DNA of 64,000 bases from Nocardia puris (GCF_003315035.1 NZ_QNRE01000001.1:655224-719223), one strand, 5' to 3'; shown: positions 24,945 through 35,548, counted from the stretch's first letter. Notes: generated by a model from the sequence alone, not told the origin. Numbers and translations are program-made.

Positions 24945-26315
24945 TCACGCCCGCCCGGCGGGCACCTCCGCGCCCACGCGCGCCCAGGCTCCCGACCGCG
25001 CCCGCCACACCACCGCGGCCAACCGCAGCAGCATGAACGCCGCCAACCCGGTCCAGATGCCGGCCAGTCCCCAGTCGAACGCCAGCGACAGCCAGATCGC
25101 GGGCAGAAACCCGAGCAGGGCGGAGGCGAGCGTCGTGGTGCGCAGGTAGGCGGCGTCGCCCGCGCCGAGCAGCACACCGTCGAGCGCGAACACCACACCC
25201 GCGACCGGGATCAGCGCGACGAAGAACCACCACGCCACACCGGCGCGCTCGAGCACGTCGGGGTCGTCGGTGAACAGGCGCGGGATCACGGCGTAGCCGG
25301 CGGCGAAGACCAGCGCCAGCCCCACCGCGAACACTTCCGACCACGCGGTGACGCGCCGGGCCAGCCGCCGCGCTCCCCCGGCGTTCCCGGCGCCGAGTGC
25401 CGCGCCGACCAAGGTCTGCGCCGCGATGGCGAGCGAATCCAGTGTGAGCGCGAGGAAATTCCACAGGTGCAGCACCACTTGGTGCGCCGCCACCGACGCC
25501 GCCCCGAAACGCGAGGCCACCGCCGCCGCCGACACGAAACAGGCTTGGAACGCCAGACTGCGCACGATCAGGTCGCGGCCGAGCACCAGCTGGGCGCGCA
25601 TCACCGACCAGTGCGGCGCGAGCGGAACACCCGCGCGCAGCAGCGGACTCAGGAACAGCGCGGCCGTCACCGTCTGCCCGATCACGTTGGCGACCGCCGA
25701 CCCGACCAGCCCGAGATCCGGCGCACCGAACAGCCCGTGCACCAGCAGCGGGCACAGCACCGCCGAAAGGCCCAGCCCGGCAACGACATACAACAGCGGA
25801 CGGCGCACCTGCTGCACTCCGCGCAACCACCCGTTGCCCGCCATGGCGACGAGGATGAGCGGCACACCGAACAGCGCGATCCGCACCCAGTCCAGCGCCT
25901 CGGCCGCGATATCGCCCCCACCCGCGATGGCCGCGGTGACCGGCCCGGCCACGATCTGCATGACGATCAGAATCCCCGTGCCCATCAGCAACGCCAGCCA
26001 CGTGGCCTGCACGCCTTCGGTCACCGCGCCCCGCTCGTCACCGGCGCCGTGCCGCCGCGCCGACCGCGCCGTGGTGCCGTAGGACAGAAACGTGAGCTGC
26101 GTGCTCACCACCGAGAGGATCAGTCCGCCGACCGCCAACCCGGCCAGCGCGAGCGCCCCCAGCCTGCCGACCACGGCGAGATCGAACAGCAGATACAGCG
26201 GTTCGGCGACGAGCACGCCGAGCGTGGGCAGCGCCAGCGCCAGCATCCGTTTCGGCCCGGCGTCGGACGGATCGGCTGCGGCCGCGCTGCCTTTCTCGAT
26301 CTCATTGCTGCTCAA
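24945..26315 (-). CDS. dinF: MATE family efflux transporter (DinF-like)
   Basis: The 456-residue protein has about 12 membrane helices in two repeated bundles, with MATE features LVAEPLYLLFDLAVVGRLG in helix 1 and ALDGVLLGAGDAAYLR in the second half. MATE proteins export cationic drugs and metabolites in exchange for sodium or protons. It starts at a TTG (26315) preceded by GGGGTGAG, six bases after the stop of cnpB, so it is the distal gene of the nusA-infB operon, the position of dinF in mycobacteria. Confidence 0.92.
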   Translation of the reverse strand: MSSNEIEKGSAAAADPSDAGPKRMLALALPTLGVLVAEPLYLLFDLAVVGRLGALALAGLAVGGLILSVVSTQLTFLSYGTTARSARRHGAGDERGAVTEGVQATWLALLMGTGILIVMQIVAGPVTAAIAGGGDIAAEALDWVRIALFGVPLILVAMAGNGWLRGVQQVRRPLLYVVAGLGLSAVLCPLLVHGLFGAPDLGLVGSAVANVIGQTVTAALFLSPLLRAGVPLAPHWSVMRAQLVLGRDLIVRSLAFQACFVSAAAVASRFGAASVAAHQVVLHLWNFLALTLDSLAIAAQTLVGAALGAGNAGGARRLARRVTAWSEVFAVGLALVFAAGYAVIPRLFTDDPDVLERAGVAWWFFVALIPVAGVVFALDGVLLGAGDAAYLRTTTLASALLGFLPAIWLSLAFDWGLAGIWTGLAAFMLLRLAAVVWRARSGAWARVGAEVPAGRA

Positions 26316-26321
26316 CGATTC

Positions 26322-27317
26322 TCACCCCAGCGCCACGAGCAGCGCCCGGACCACATCCTCCGGCCCACCGTGGGTCGTGTACCCCGCCGCGTACCGGTGC
26401 CCACCCCCGCCGAGCGCCGTCGCGATCTCCGCGACGTCCACGCCGTCGCGCGCGCCCGGTCCGGTGTCGCGGGAGCGCAGCGAAACCGTCCAGCGGCCGT
26501 CCACGGTGCGAGATTCCTTGAACACGGCGGCGATTCCCGCCTCGGCGGTGGTGCGCACGATGTCGATGACGCTCTCGATCTCCTCCGGGCCCACGCCCGT
26601 CACGTCGTCGCGGCGCACGAACGCGTAGGCGAGGCCGGTGCCGCCGCGCGCGCCGGGCTCCAGCCGCGCCGAACCGAGCACGCGGGAAAGCATGGGCAGC
26701 CAGTCGAACGGGTGCGTGTCGAGCAAGGCGCGCGCGATCTCGGCGCCATCGATGCCGGTGGCGAGCAGCCGTTCGGCGAGCTGATGCGTGCCGGGACGCA
26801 CCCAGCGGAACGATCCCGTGTCGGTGACGAGTCCGGCGTAAAGACAGTGCGCCACTTCGGCATCGATCGGTTCGCCCCACGCGTCGAGCAGCCGCGCGAT
26901 CACGCTGGTGGTGGACTCCGCGCTGGGATCCACCAGGTTCAGCTGCCCGAAACGGGTGTTCGACCGATGGTGGTCGACCACCAGCGTGGTGCGCGCGCCG
27001 TCCAACCGGTCGGCGAGCGCGCCGAGCCGATTCGCGCTGCCGCAGTCCACCGCCACCACCAGATCCACGGCGCGCGGTACCTCGTCGGGCGGCACCAGAT
27101 GCGTGACCCCGGGCAGCGTCCGCATGGACGCGGGCAGCTCGGCGGGCTCGGCGAACGACACCCACACCGGCACGCCCCGGCGATGCAGCACCAGCGCCAG
27201 CGCGAGCCCGCTGCCGATGGTGTCGGCGTCGGGCTGCACGTGGCACAGCACGGTGACCGATCGCGCACCGGTCAGCGCCTCGACGGCGGCGTCGAGGCCG
27301 GGATCACCGTTCGTCAT
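26322..27317 (-). CDS. DHH/DHHA1 phosphoesterase (nanoRNase / c-di-AMP phosphodiesterase, CnpB-like)
   Basis: The 331-residue protein has the DHH motifs HVQPDADTIGSGLAL, VVAVDCGS and VVDHHRSNTRFG, and the C-terminal DHHA1 signature GGGGHRYAAGYT. Such enzymes degrade very short RNAs and pAp, and in M. tuberculosis the orthologue (CnpB, Rv2837c) hydrolyses c-di-AMP. ATG at 27317, twelve bases after rbfA. It belongs to the rimP-to-dinF transcription unit. Confidence 0.93.
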   Translation of the reverse strand: MTNGDPGLDAAVEALTGARSVTVLCHVQPDADTIGSGLALALVLHRRGVPVWVSFAEPAELPASMRTLPGVTHLVPPDEVPRAVDLVVAVDCGSANRLGALADRLDGARTTLVVDHHRSNTRFGQLNLVDPSAESTTSVIARLLDAWGEPIDAEVAHCLYAGLVTDTGSFRWVRPGTHQLAERLLATGIDGAEIARALLDTHPFDWLPMLSRVLGSARLEPGARGGTGLAYAFVRRDDVTGVGPEEIESVIDIVRTTAEAGIAAVFKESRTVDGRWTVSLRSRDTGPGARDGVDVAEIATALGGGGHRYAAGYTTHGGPEDVVRALLVALG

Positions 27318-27329
27318 CCGCGCCGCGCG

Positions 27330-27773
27330 CTACTCGTCGTCGTCGCGGTCGGTCTTGTACGGGTCGGCGTCGCCCGCAGGGGTGGCGTTGGCCGCCACCC
27401 TGGCCACCTCGTCGTCGGCCGCCTTGGCGCGCGCCAGCAGTTCCTCCATCTCGCGCGCGGCATCGGGCACCTTGTCCAGGACGAACGCCAGCGTGGGGGT
27501 GAACTTCACGCCCGTGCCCGCGCCGACCTTGGAACGCAGCACGCCCTTGGCCTTCTCCAGCCCCATCGCCGCCGCCTCGTAATCCGGTTCGGCGTCGATG
27601 GTTTCGCCCATCACCGTGTAGTACACCGTGGCCTCGCGGAGATCACCGGTGACCTTCGCGTCGGTGATCGTCACGAAACGCAGCCGCGGATCCTTCACCT
27701 CGTATTCGATCGCGGTCGCCACGATCGAGGAAATCCGCTTCGCGAGTCGGCGCGCCCTGGCTTGATCCACCAT
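27330..27773 (-). CDS. rbfA: 30S ribosome-binding factor A
   Basis: Assembly factor for the 30S subunit and 16S rRNA 5' processing, with a type II KH fold. The 147-residue protein has [47 protein letters not shown] and [18 protein letters not shown], all typical, and an extended acidic tail ending TDRDDDE. The ATG at 27773 has GAGGAGG upstream. It is in its usual place after infB and before the DHH gene. Confidence 0.96.
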   Translation of the reverse strand: MVDQARARRLAKRISSIVATAIEYEVKDPRLRFVTITDAKVTGDLREATVYYTVMGETIDAEPDYEAAAMGLEKAKGVLRSKVGAGTGVKFTPTLAFVLDKVPDAAREMEELLARAKAADDEVARVAANATPAGDADPYKTDRDDDE

Positions 27774-27829
27774 GGCCTGTTCCTCCTCACTTCGATGAGA
27801 CGGCGGCGGAGGGCCCGCGTGCCGTCAGG

Positions 27830-28120
27830 TCAGTCTTCCGGTCCGAAGATGCGGCGGCGTACTGCCAGCAACTCTAACTCCGGACGGGCCGCCACGTGGC
27901 GTTCACATTTGTCCAGCACGGCCGTCAGGTGGTCCATGCCGGAGCTGACCATGGCCACCCCCAGCAACGTCCGCCGGTACCGGTCGTGTTCCCCCGCCTC
28001 GGCCACGCTCACCCCGAATTTCTGGAGCTCGGCCAGCACCGGACGGATCACCGACCGCTTCTCCTTCAGCGAGTGCACATCGCCGAGCAGGATATCGAAC
28101 TCCAGCGCCCCCAGGTACAC
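27830..28120 (-). CDS. DUF503 (YlxP-like) protein
   Basis: A protein of about 96 residues with the family sequence LGALEFDILLGDVHSLKEKRSVIRPVLAELQKFGVSVAEAG and VAMVSSGMDHLTAVLDKCERHV. DUF503 proteins are small ferredoxin-like folds that sit between infB and rbfA in many bacteria and are thought to act in ribosome maturation. The GTG at 28120 has AAGAGG five bases upstream; GTG at 28126 is also possible, and an in-frame extension to 28177 lacks homology. Confidence 0.9.
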   Translation of the reverse strand: MYLGALEFDILLGDVHSLKEKRSVIRPVLAELQKFGVSVAEAGEHDRYRRTLLGVAMVSSGMDHLTAVLDKCERHVAARPELELLAVRRRIFGPED

Positions 28121-28228
28121 GCACACCTCTTCTTGTGTTGGTCGGACCGAGGCGAACGCCGCACCCCGCGTGGCCACCCCTAGCGGGGCGACCGCACGCC
28201 GGTGCGGCGTTCGGAACTCGGATCGGCC

Positions 28229-31165
28229 TCAGTCGCGCGGCTTTTCGCGCAGCTCGTAGGCCTCGATGATGTCGCCTTCCTTGATATCGGAGTAGGTCAG
28301 CGTCAGACCGCATTCGAAGCCCTCGCGGACCTCGGTGACGTCGTCCTTCTCCCGGCGCAGCGACGCGATGGTGGTGGTCTCCGCGACCACCACGTTGTCG
28401 CGCAGCAGGCGCGCCTTCGCGTTGCGCTTGACCACACCCGAGGTGACCATGCAGCCGGCGATATTGCCGATCTTCGAGGAACGGAAGATCGCGCGGATCT
28501 CGGCGCGGCCCAGCTCGACCTCTTCGTAGATCGGCTTGAGCAGGCCCTTGAGCGCCTTCTCGATCTCGTCGATGGCCTGGTAGATCACCGAGTAGTACCG
28601 GATGTCCACGCCTTCGCGGTTGGCCAGCTCGGTCGCCTTGCCCTCGGCGCGCACGTTGAACCCGATGATGATCGCGTTCGACGCCGAGGCCAGGTTGACG
28701 TTGGTCTCGGTGACGCCACCGACACCGCGGTCGATGACCCGCAGGCGCACCTCGTCGCCGACCTCGATGCCCATGAGAGCTTCCTCGAGGGCCTCGACCG
28801 TACCGGAGTTGTCGCCCTTGAGGATCAGGTTCAGCTCCGAGGTCTCCTTCAGAGCGGCATCCAGATCTTCCAGGCTGATCCGCTTGCGGCTGCGCGCGGC
28901 CAGGGCGTTGCGCTTGCGGGCGTTGCGGCGGTCGGCGATCTGCCGCGCGATGCGGTCCTCGTCCACCACCAGCAGGTTGTCACCCGCGCCCGGCACCGAG
29001 GTGAAGCCGACGACCTGGACGGGCCGCGACGGCAGGGCCGCCTCGACGTCGTCGCCGTGCTCGTCGATCATCCGGCGCACGCGGCCGTAGGCGTCGCCCG
29101 CGACGATGGAATCGCCGACACGCAGCGTGCCGCGCTGGATGAGCACCGTCGCCACCGGGCCGCGACCGCGGTCCAGGTGCGCTTCGATGGCCACGCCCTG
29201 GGCGTCCATATCGGGGTTGGCGCGCAGGTCCAGCGCCGCGTCCGCGGTGAGCAGGACCGCTTCCAGCAGGGCGTCGATATTGGTGCCCTGCTTGGCGGAG
29301 ATGTCGACGAACATGGTGTCGCCGCCGTACTCCTCGGCCACCAGGTTGTACTCGGTCAGCTGCTGCCGGATCTTCTCCGGGTTCGCGCCTTCCTTGTCGA
29401 TCTTGTTGACCGCCACCACGATCGGCACGTCGGCCGCCTGCGCGTGGTTGATCGCCTCCACCGTCTGCGGCATGACGCCGTCGTCGGCGGCGACCACCAG
29501 GATCGCGATGTCGGTGGCCTTCGCACCGCGGGCACGCATGGCGGTGAACGCCTCGTGACCCGGGGTGTCGATGAAGGTGATGAGCCGGTCTTCCTCGCCC
29601 AGATGCGTCATGACCTGGTAGGCGCCGATGTGCTGGGTGATGCCGCCCGCCTCGCCCTCGCGGACGTTGGCCTTGCGGATGGTGTCCAGCAGTCGGGTCT
29701 TGCCGTGGTCGACGTGACCCATGACGGTGACCACCGGCGGACGCTGCACGAGATCGTCCTCGCCGCCCGCGTCCTCGCCGTAGGTGAGGTCGAAGGATTC
29801 GAGCAGCTCGCGGTCCTCGTCCTCGGGGCTGACGACGTGCACGACGTAGTTCATCTCGCTGCCGAGCAGCTCGAGGGTCTCGTCGTTCACCGACTGGGTC
29901 GCGGTGACCATCTCGCCGAGGTTGAACAGCGCCTGCACCAGCGAGGCCGGGTTGGCGTCGATCTTCTCCGCGAAGTCCGACAGCGACGCGCCGCGGGCGA
30001 GCCGGATGATCTCGCCGTTGCCGCGCGGCAGCCGCACGCCGCCGACGGCGGGCGCCTGCATCGAGTCGTATTCCTGGCGCTTCTGGCGCTTGGACTTGCG
30101 TCCGCGACGCGGGGCGCCACCGGGACGGCCGAACGCGCCCGCGGCACCGCCGCGACCGCCGGGACCACCCGGGCGACCGCCGCCGCCACCGCCGGGACGA
30201 CCGCGGAAGCCGCCGCCACCGGCCGCGGGAGCACCCGCACCGGCACCGGGCGCACCGCCGCCGCCACCGCGGTAGCCGCCACCGCCGCCACCGGGACGAC
30301 CCGCGCCGGGCGCACCGCCCGGACGGCCGGGACGACCACCCGCACTCGGACCCGGACGGGCCGAACGAGCGGGCATGGCACCGGGATTCGGCCGCGGCGG
30401 CATCGAGCCGGGGCTGGGACGCGGACCGCCGGGACGGGCGCCGCCACCCTGCGCGGCCGCCGGGCGGGGACCGCCCTGACCGGCGCCGGGACGCGGGCCA
30501 CCCTGGCCGGGGCCGGGACGCGGACCGCCCTGCGCGGGACCCGGACGCGGACCGCCGGGGGCGGGACGCGGGGCCGGGCGCTCACGCTCGGGAGCGGGCG
30601 CGGTGGAGTAGGGATTGTTGCCGACGCGCGGGGTCTTCGGACCGGGCTTGGGACCCGGGCGCGGACCACCCTGCGGACCGGCGGGACGCTGCTGCTGACC
30701 GGGACGCGGAGCGCCCGGGGCGGGCCGCTGACCGGTGGGACTCGGGGCCGCCTTGGCCGCGGGCGGCTGCGCCGGAGCCGCGGGAGCGGACTCACGGGCG
30801 GGCGCCGCCGGACCCGGCTTCGCGGACGGACCGGGGCGGGCGTCGGAAGGACGCGCCGTGGGAGCGGGTGCCGACGAGGCCGCGGGAGCGGCGGGGGTGC
30901 GCGGTCCGGGACGCGGACCACCGGGAGCCGGCTTCGCGGCCGGGCGGGCCGCCGTCGCGGGGCCCGGACGGGCCGCGGACTTGGTTCCGTTCGCGGGCGC
31001 CGACTTCGCCGCGAAGGATTCGCGCAGGCGGCGGGCGACGGGTGCTTCCACCGTCGAGGACGCCGACTTCACGAACTCGCCTTGCTCCTTGAGCGTTGCG
31101 AGTAGTTCTTTGCTCGTGACACCGAGTTCTTTGGCCAACTCGTGCACGCGGGCCTTGCCTGCCAC
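28229..31165 (-). CDS. infB: Translation initiation factor IF-2
   Basis: GTPase that places initiator tRNA on the 30S subunit. The 978-residue protein starts [22 protein letters not shown], the actinobacterial IF-2N domain. Residues about 50-375 are a Gly/Pro/Arg/Ala-rich disordered region with many GGPRPGP-type repeats. A second IF-2N-like motif ([26 protein letters not shown]) precedes the G domain, which has GHVDHGKT near residue 482, DTPGHEAF and NKIDKEGAN; then domains II-IV. The GTG at 31165 with GAGGAG four bases upstream is preferred to an in-frame extension to 31198. It lies in the order rimP-nusA-ylxR-infB. Confidence 0.97.
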   Translation of the reverse strand: MAGKARVHELAKELGVTSKELLATLKEQGEFVKSASSTVEAPVARRLRESFAAKSAPANGTKSAARPGPATAARPAAKPAPGGPRPGPRTPAAPAASSAPAPTARPSDARPGPSAKPGPAAPARESAPAAPAQPPAAKAAPSPTGQRPAPGAPRPGQQQRPAGPQGGPRPGPKPGPKTPRVGNNPYSTAPAPERERPAPRPAPGGPRPGPAQGGPRPGPGQGGPRPGAGQGGPRPAAAQGGGARPGGPRPSPGSMPPRPNPGAMPARSARPGPSAGGRPGRPGGAPGAGRPGGGGGGYRGGGGGAPGAGAGAPAAGGGGFRGRPGGGGGGRPGGPGGRGGAAGAFGRPGGAPRRGRKSKRQKRQEYDSMQAPAVGGVRLPRGNGEIIRLARGASLSDFAEKIDANPASLVQALFNLGEMVTATQSVNDETLELLGSEMNYVVHVVSPEDEDRELLESFDLTYGEDAGGEDDLVQRPPVVTVMGHVDHGKTRLLDTIRKANVREGEAGGITQHIGAYQVMTHLGEEDRLITFIDTPGHEAFTAMRARGAKATDIAILVVAADDGVMPQTVEAINHAQAADVPIVVAVNKIDKEGANPEKIRQQLTEYNLVAEEYGGDTMFVDISAKQGTNIDALLEAVLLTADAALDLRANPDMDAQGVAIEAHLDRGRGPVATVLIQRGTLRVGDSIVAGDAYGRVRRMIDEHGDDVEAALPSRPVQVVGFTSVPGAGDNLLVVDEDRIARQIADRRNARKRNALAARSRKRISLEDLDAALKETSELNLILKGDNSGTVEALEEALMGIEVGDEVRLRVIDRGVGGVTETNVNLASASNAIIIGFNVRAEGKATELANREGVDIRYYSVIYQAIDEIEKALKGLLKPIYEEVELGRAEIRAIFRSSKIGNIAGCMVTSGVVKRNAKARLLRDNVVVAETTTIASLRREKDDVTEVREGFECGLTLTYSDIKEGDIIEAYELREKPRD

Positions 31166-31274
31166 TGCTCTCCTCACTGAGAGGTCGAGCAGCGCCACCG
31201 TTTCAGGGGACGGCGGCCCGCACGACCTCGGGTTATCTCCGATGGACGTTCATCGTTGGTACTTCACGGTGTGC

Positions 31275-31745
31275 TCATGAGTGCTCGTGCCTGTTCTCGA
31301 GGTACTGCTCCAGGGCTGAGATATCCAGTGTTCCGGACACTCGTAGTGCTCTGCCGATCGCTCGGCGCCGAACTGCCGTGCTCAGACAAGCCGAAAGGGG
31401 GTGCAACCAGGCACCCCTCCCGGGAAGTCTGCGCCGCGGATCGGGAACGATCATGACGATACGGGATCCGTCTCCGGATTCCCGATCTTGTGCCACGATC
31501 CGCAACAGGTCGGCGGCCAACTCGCGCTTCCGGCATCCCACGCACGTCCGCACCGGGGCCGAGCGCCGCGAGGGTGCGCGGTGTTGCTCGGTGGTGCGAT
31601 CGGGCGTAGAAGCCGAAGGCTCGTGCTGAACCTTGGACCACTCTACCGCTGCCGCGTGCGGCGCGCCGCACCCCTCCCCCACAGATGTTGCCGACTTGTC
31701 ATCGCCGGGCGTGGATCCGGTGTGCGCGGTGGGGACTCGGGTCAA
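31275..31745 (-). CDS. ylxR: YlxR (DUF448) RNA-binding protein
   Basis: A small nucleic-acid-binding protein between nusA and infB. The domain core [24 protein letters not shown] and the [26 protein letters not shown] segment are typical. The TTG at 31745 overlaps the nusA stop (TTGA) and has GGAGG ten bases upstream, giving 156 residues with a 64-residue non-conserved N-terminus; a GTG at 31682 would give a shorter form. Some YlxR proteins bind RNase P RNA or regulate transcription; which applies here is unknown. Confidence 0.88.
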   Translation of the reverse strand: MTRVPTAHTGSTPGDDKSATSVGEGCGAPHAAAVEWSKVQHEPSASTPDRTTEQHRAPSRRSAPVRTCVGCRKRELAADLLRIVAQDRESGDGSRIVMIVPDPRRRLPGRGAWLHPLSACLSTAVRRRAIGRALRVSGTLDISALEQYLENRHEHS

Positions 31746-32770
31746 CTGCGGTGCGCCTCCGTCCGCATGCCGCCGCCCACGTCAGGGGCCGCGTCGCTGC
31801 GGATATCGATGCGCCAACCGGTCAGGCGGGCGGCGAGGCGGGCGTTCTGGCCCTCCTTGCCGATCGCCAGCGAAAGCTGGAAATCGGGCACCACCACGCG
31901 GGCCGCGCGGGCGTCGGCGTCCACGATCGTGACCGACACCACTTTCGACGGCGACAGCGCGTTGCCGACGAAGGTGGCGGGATCCTCGGCGTAGTCGATG
32001 ATGTCGATCTTCTCGCCGGCCAGCTCGCTCATCACGTTGCGCACGCGCTGGCCCATCGGGCCGATGCACGCGCCCTTGGCGTTCACGCCGGGCACGGTGG
32101 AGCGCACCGCGATCTTGGAGCGGTGCCCGGCCTCGCGCGCCACCGCGACGATCTCGACCGAACCGTCGGCGATCTCGGGCACCTCCAGCGCGAACAACCG
32201 GCGCACCAGATTCGGGTGCGTGCGCGAGAGTGTGATCTGCGGGCCGCGCGGGCCGCGCGAGACACCCACCACGTAGCACTTGATGCGGTCGCCGTGCTCG
32301 TAGGTCTCACCGGGCACCTGCTCGGCCGGCGGGATCAGGCCCTCGGTGCCGTGCAGTTCACTGCCGATGCGCACCACCACGGTGCCGCGGGCGTTGGCGC
32401 GCGCGTCGCGCTGCACGACGCCGCCGACGATATCGCCCTCGTGGGTGGAGAACTCGCCGAAGGACTTCTCGTTCTCGGCGTCGCGCAGCCGCTGCAACAC
32501 CACCTGGCGGGCCGTGGTGGCCGCGATCCGGCCGAAACCCTCCGGCGTGTCATCCCATTCGGACACGACGTTGCCGTCGGCGTCGACCTCGCGGGCCATC
32601 ACGCGGACCACACCGGTCTTCTGGTTGATGTCGATCCGCGCGTTGGGCTGGTGGCCCTCGGTGTGGCGGTAGGCGGTCAACAGCGCCGACTCGATCGCGG
32701 ATATCACCGTCTCGATCGAGATCCCCTTGTCGGCGACGATCGCGCGCAGGGCTTCGATTTCGATGTTCAT
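31742..32770 (-). CDS. nusA: Transcription termination/antitermination factor NusA
   Basis: RNA polymerase-associated elongation factor. The 342-residue protein has the N-terminal domain ([23 protein letters not shown]), an S1 domain ([25 protein letters not shown]), and two KH domains including [30 protein letters not shown] and [25 protein letters not shown]. The C-terminal acidic repeats of enterobacteria are absent, as usual in actinobacteria. The ATG at 32770 overlaps the rimP stop by four bases. Confidence 0.97.
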   Translation of the reverse strand: MNIEIEALRAIVADKGISIETVISAIESALLTAYRHTEGHQPNARIDINQKTGVVRVMAREVDADGNVVSEWDDTPEGFGRIAATTARQVVLQRLRDAENEKSFGEFSTHEGDIVGGVVQRDARANARGTVVVRIGSELHGTEGLIPPAEQVPGETYEHGDRIKCYVVGVSRGPRGPQITLSRTHPNLVRRLFALEVPEIADGSVEIVAVAREAGHRSKIAVRSTVPGVNAKGACIGPMGQRVRNVMSELAGEKIDIIDYAEDPATFVGNALSPSKVVSVTIVDADARAARVVVPDFQLSLAIGKEGQNARLAARLTGWRIDIRSDAAPDVGGGMRTEAHRS

Positions 32771-33390
32771 TCCACGATCCCTTCGGTCGAACCGGACGCT
32801 GCTACGGGTACTGCATCGGTGGGGTCCGGGACGTCGTCCTGTCCCGGTGCCGGGCGGCCGGGAGCGACCCCGCCCGCGAGCTCCAGTTCCCGCGCCCCCG
32901 GCGGGGTGAACTCGACCTGCACCACGGCTTCGGCGATATCGGCCAGCGGCACGGTCACGCGGTGCGGATTGCGTTTGCCGCCGAGCACCAGCGCGACGGC
33001 ATCCTCGCCCAGGGCGCCGATCCGCGCCTCGAACCGCGACGAGCCGCCGGGTTCGGGAGGCTCGGCGTCCGGGCGCAGGGTTATTCGGGCCTTGCGGCCC
33101 TGGGCCCTGCGCCAATGTCTGGCGGCGGTGAGGGGGCGGTCGATGCCCGGGGTGGTGACCTCGAGCAGGTAGGGCGTCTCCCCGAAATCGCCCGCGTCGT
33201 CGAGCACCGCCGACAGGTCCGAACTGAGGGTGGCGACGGCGTCCAGATCGGCGGTACCGTCGCTGTCGACCGTCACGATGACCCTGGCCTGCCCGCCCGT
33301 CGTGATGTCGACGCCCTCGAGGTCGAATCCTCGGCGTTCGACGAGTCCAGCGACGAGCTGGCTCACCCGTTCCTCCGTCGGCATGGGCAT
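32767..33390 (-). CDS. rimP: Ribosome maturation factor RimP
   Basis: Needed for 30S assembly. The 207-residue protein has the RimP N-terminal domain ([41 protein letters not shown]) with the [12 protein letters not shown] motif, then the SH3-like C-terminal domain ([30 protein letters not shown]) and an acidic low-complexity tail. ATG at 33390 has AGGAG eight bases upstream. It is the first gene of the operon running to 24945. Confidence 0.95.
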   Translation of the reverse strand: MPMPTEERVSQLVAGLVERRGFDLEGVDITTGGQARVIVTVDSDGTADLDAVATLSSDLSAVLDDAGDFGETPYLLEVTTPGIDRPLTAARHWRRAQGRKARITLRPDAEPPEPGGSSRFEARIGALGEDAVALVLGGKRNPHRVTVPLADIAEAVVQVEFTPPGARELELAGGVAPGRPAPGQDDVPDPTDAVPVAASGSTEGIVE

Positions 33391-33446
33391 GTGGGCGGCT
33401 CCTGGTTCAGTTGTGACGCGGTCGGAATTTTCTGTACCGAAGGTCT

Positions 33447-33452
33447 AGCGTA
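33447..33452 (-). promoter_or_regulatory. Possible -10 of the rimP-nusA-infB operon
   Basis: TACGCT on the minus strand lies 56 bases before the rimP start, in an AT-richer patch, leaving a leader that contains a good ribosome binding site. No convincing -35 is seen. Confidence 0.35.
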
Positions 33453-33737
33453 ACGCGCCACGAGAGTGTATAGGACCAGCGGGCCTGGTCATCGCGCCGG
33501 ACACGGCGGGTCGCGCGCGGGTGTCGCGGTGCCACTTCCGCCGTGTACGGCCGGGGCGGGGTGGTCGGGGGCGTCGGGGCGGTCTGGCACGATAGTGCGG
33601 TGCCCATCCGTCTACCCCACCCGCCGCGCGCGGGGTTTCGCTCCGGCAGTCGCGCCGACCGGCACACCTCCGGGGGCCGCGTCGTTATCGTCCGTGACGA
33701 GTTCGCCTGTGCGGCAGCCGAACCCACGCGCCACAGC

Positions 33738-34250
33738 GTGTTCGATCGTCGGACCGCGTTCCGGGTCGCGGGGGCCGGCGCCGTGGGCGCGCTGGCCGTG
33801 GGAGCGGTCGCCGGGTGTACCGACGACACGATTCACGATCCCGATCCCCTTGCCGCGCAAGAGATCACGGCCCGGGCCGACGCCGCGGCCGCCACGGCGG
33901 CGATCGCGCTGGCCCCGGAGCGGCACGCCGCGCTCACCGCGATCGCGGCCGAACGCACGGCGCACGCCGACGCGCTGCGCGACGAGGTGGCGCGAGTGAT
34001 CGGCGTCTACGGCGACGGCACCACGCCGGTGCACCGCACCCGCGAACTCACGCCCGTCTCGGCCGCCGCGAGCCCGGGGGCCACCGGCGCCCCGGTCGCA
34101 CCGGCCGGCGTGGACGAGTTGCGCGCGCGGCTGACGAGTTCGCGGGATTCGGCCGCGCAACTGGCCGCCACCCTGTCCGGTTACCGTTCGGGCCTGCTCG
34201 CGTCGATCAGCGCGGCCTGCGCGGCCCACGCGGAGGTGCTGCTCGCATGA
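33738..34250 (+). CDS. Tat-type lipoprotein, conserved in mycolata
   Basis: From the GTG at 33738 the 170-residue product begins VFDRRTAFRVAGAGAVGALAVGAVAGC: a twin-arginine signal followed by a lipobox Cys, so it should be exported folded and lipid-anchored. The mature part is Ala-rich and helical with a run of AERTAHADALRDEVARVIGVYG and RARLTSSRDSAAQLAATLSGYRSGLLASISAACAAHAEVLL, resembling the four-helix ferritin-like pattern of the next gene. The frame is open back to a GTG at 33600 but codon use there is poor. It overlaps the next gene by four bases and matches the position of M. tuberculosis Rv2843. Confidence 0.75.
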   Translation: MFDRRTAFRVAGAGAVGALAVGAVAGCTDDTIHDPDPLAAQEITARADAAAATAAIALAPERHAALTAIAAERTAHADALRDEVARVIGVYGDGTTPVHRTRELTPVSAAASPGATGAPVAPAGVDELRARLTSSRDSAAQLAATLSGYRSGLLASISAACAAHAEVLLA

Positions 34251-34675
34251 CCGACGCCGAGAACCGCGCCCTGCTGGACGCCCTGGCCGCCGAACACGCC
34301 GCCGTCTACGCCTACGGTGTGATCGCGGCCTGGGCCTCGCCCGAACGCACCCGCCTGGTGTCCGAGAGCACCGCCGCGCACCGTGCCCGCCGCGACGCCA
34401 CCGTCGACGCCCTCGAGGCCGCCGGGGTCACCGCTCCCCCGCCCGACCCCGCCTACACGATGCCCTTCCCGATCGAAGGGTCCATCGACGCCGCCCGCCT
34501 CGCCGCCACCGTCGAGAACGACACGGCCATCGCCTGGCGCGCCGTCGCCGAGCAGGGCGGCACCGAGCAGACCCGCCGCACCGCCGTCGAGGCGCTCACC
34601 GAATCCGCGCTCCGCCTCGCCCGCTGGCGCGTGATCCTCGGCGAGCCGACGGCGGCGTTCCCCGGGAAGCCCTGA
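34247..34675 (+). CDS. DUF4439 ferritin-like protein
   Basis: The 142-residue protein is a four-helix ferritin-like protein of the DUF4439 family (LLDALAAEHAAVYAYGVIAAWASPERTRLVSESTAAHRARRDATVDAL, then DPAYTMPFPIEGSIDAARLAATVENDTAIAWRAV). The Glu and His residues in helices 1 and 2 could bind metal, but the full diiron set is not clear. It starts inside the preceding lipoprotein stop (ATGA) and corresponds to Rv2844 in M. tuberculosis. Function unknown. Confidence 0.88.
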   Translation: MTDAENRALLDALAAEHAAVYAYGVIAAWASPERTRLVSESTAAHRARRDATVDALEAAGVTAPPPDPAYTMPFPIEGSIDAARLAATVENDTAIAWRAVAEQGGTEQTRRTAVEALTESALRLARWRVILGEPTAAFPGKP

Positions 34676-34732
34676 GAACGCACCCCGGAGCCGTCTCGGG
34701 CTACTGCGGAGCCATCGCACCCACCGGGCGCC

Positions 34733-34790
34733 ACCACGGAACCAGCCACACCCCCGGGCTCGACCACCGAACCAGCCACTCCCCCGGGCG
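34733..34790. repeat. Tandem duplication, 30-base period
   Basis: GAACCAGCCACACCCCCGGG recurs 30 bases later as GAACCAGCCACTCCCCCGGG with similar flanks. Confidence 0.75.
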
Positions 34791-34807
34791 TGGCTGCGGA
34801 GCTCTCG

Positions 34808-34843
34808 CGCGGGACGGGGGTAAACCGCGGGACGGGGGTGAAC
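34808..34843. repeat. Tandem duplication, 18-base period
   Basis: CGCGGGACGGGGGTAAAC is followed directly by CGCGGGACGGGGGTGAAC, one base different. Confidence 0.8.
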
Positions 34844-35122
34844 ATCGCACCGCCGCAGCCGACCCCAGACCATCACACCGCCGTGCTCGACTACCCGGGC
34901 CGTAGGCACCATCGAGGGCCGGTTCATCGCCCAGCACCGCGGCGCCCAGCACGCGTACGGGTGGTTCCCGCCCAAGCGCTGCTGCCGGTCGCCGACATCA
35001 CATGCCCGCGCCGGAACGTGTCCAACACAGGCGACAGCGGAGTCTCCCGATGTCAGCAGCGGCACCGGGTCATCCGGTCGAAGCCGAGCGGTCGGGCAGA
35101 CAAGATCGTTCGGACGCGGAAG

Positions 35123-35548
35123 CTAGGCCCGGTCCGGCGATTCCACTCGGTCCGCGAGCCGCGCGTCCTCGGGGGCCGGCGGCTCCGGCCGGAAGCAGAG
35201 CCAGGTGCCGACGATCACCATGATCGAGGTGCCGAACGCGGCGACCCACCACATCGGCGAGACGAGGAACAGGATCACCGCGCACACGGTCATGGTGGTC
35301 ACCGCCAGCCACTTGGCGCGGCGGCTGACGGCACCGTGCTCCTGCCAGTCACGGATCATCGGGCCGAACCGGCGATCGGTGAGCAGCCGGTGGTGCAGGC
35401 GCTCCGAACCGCGCGCGGCGGCATAGGCCGACAGCAGGATGAACGGCACGGTCGGCAGCCCGGGCAGCACCACCCCGAGCACACCGAGCCCGAACGCGGC
35501 ATAGGCCAGTAACCACCAGGCCCACCGGAATCGCCGTCGCTCGGACAT
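35123..35548 (-). CDS. DUF454 (YbaN-like) membrane protein
   Basis: The 141-residue inner membrane protein has the YbaN family core WWLLAYAAFGLGVLGVVLPGLPTVPFILLSAYAAARGSERLHHRLLTDRRFGPMIRDWQEHGAVSRRAKWLAV, then two further hydrophobic helices and a short Pro/Glu-rich tail. Function of the family is unknown. It stands alone; its 3' end faces intergenic repeats. Confidence 0.93.
   Translation of the reverse strand: MSERRRFRWAWWLLAYAAFGLGVLGVVLPGLPTVPFILLSAYAAARGSERLHHRLLTDRRFGPMIRDWQEHGAVSRRAKWLAVTTMTVCAVILFLVSPMWWVAAFGTSIMVIVGTWLCFRPEPPAPEDARLADRVESPDRA

Larger units (their letters stand above)
34676..35122. other. Intergenic region with two short tandem repeats
   Basis: No gene is supported in these 447 bases. 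Two tandem duplications are visible at 34733-34790 (period 30) and 34808-34843 (period 18). Confidence 0.6.

Noticed and set aside
33543..33737. Upstream extension of the lipoprotein gene to a GTG at 33600 or earlier
   Set aside because: Codons there often end in T or A (CGT, CTA, TTT, GTT, TGT), unlike the rest, and the twin-arginine signal begins just after the GTG at 33738.
34790..35512. Plus-strand frame after the DUF4439 gene
   Set aside because: It has no family resemblance, runs antisense through the DUF454 gene and reads the tandem repeats; no ribosome binding site.
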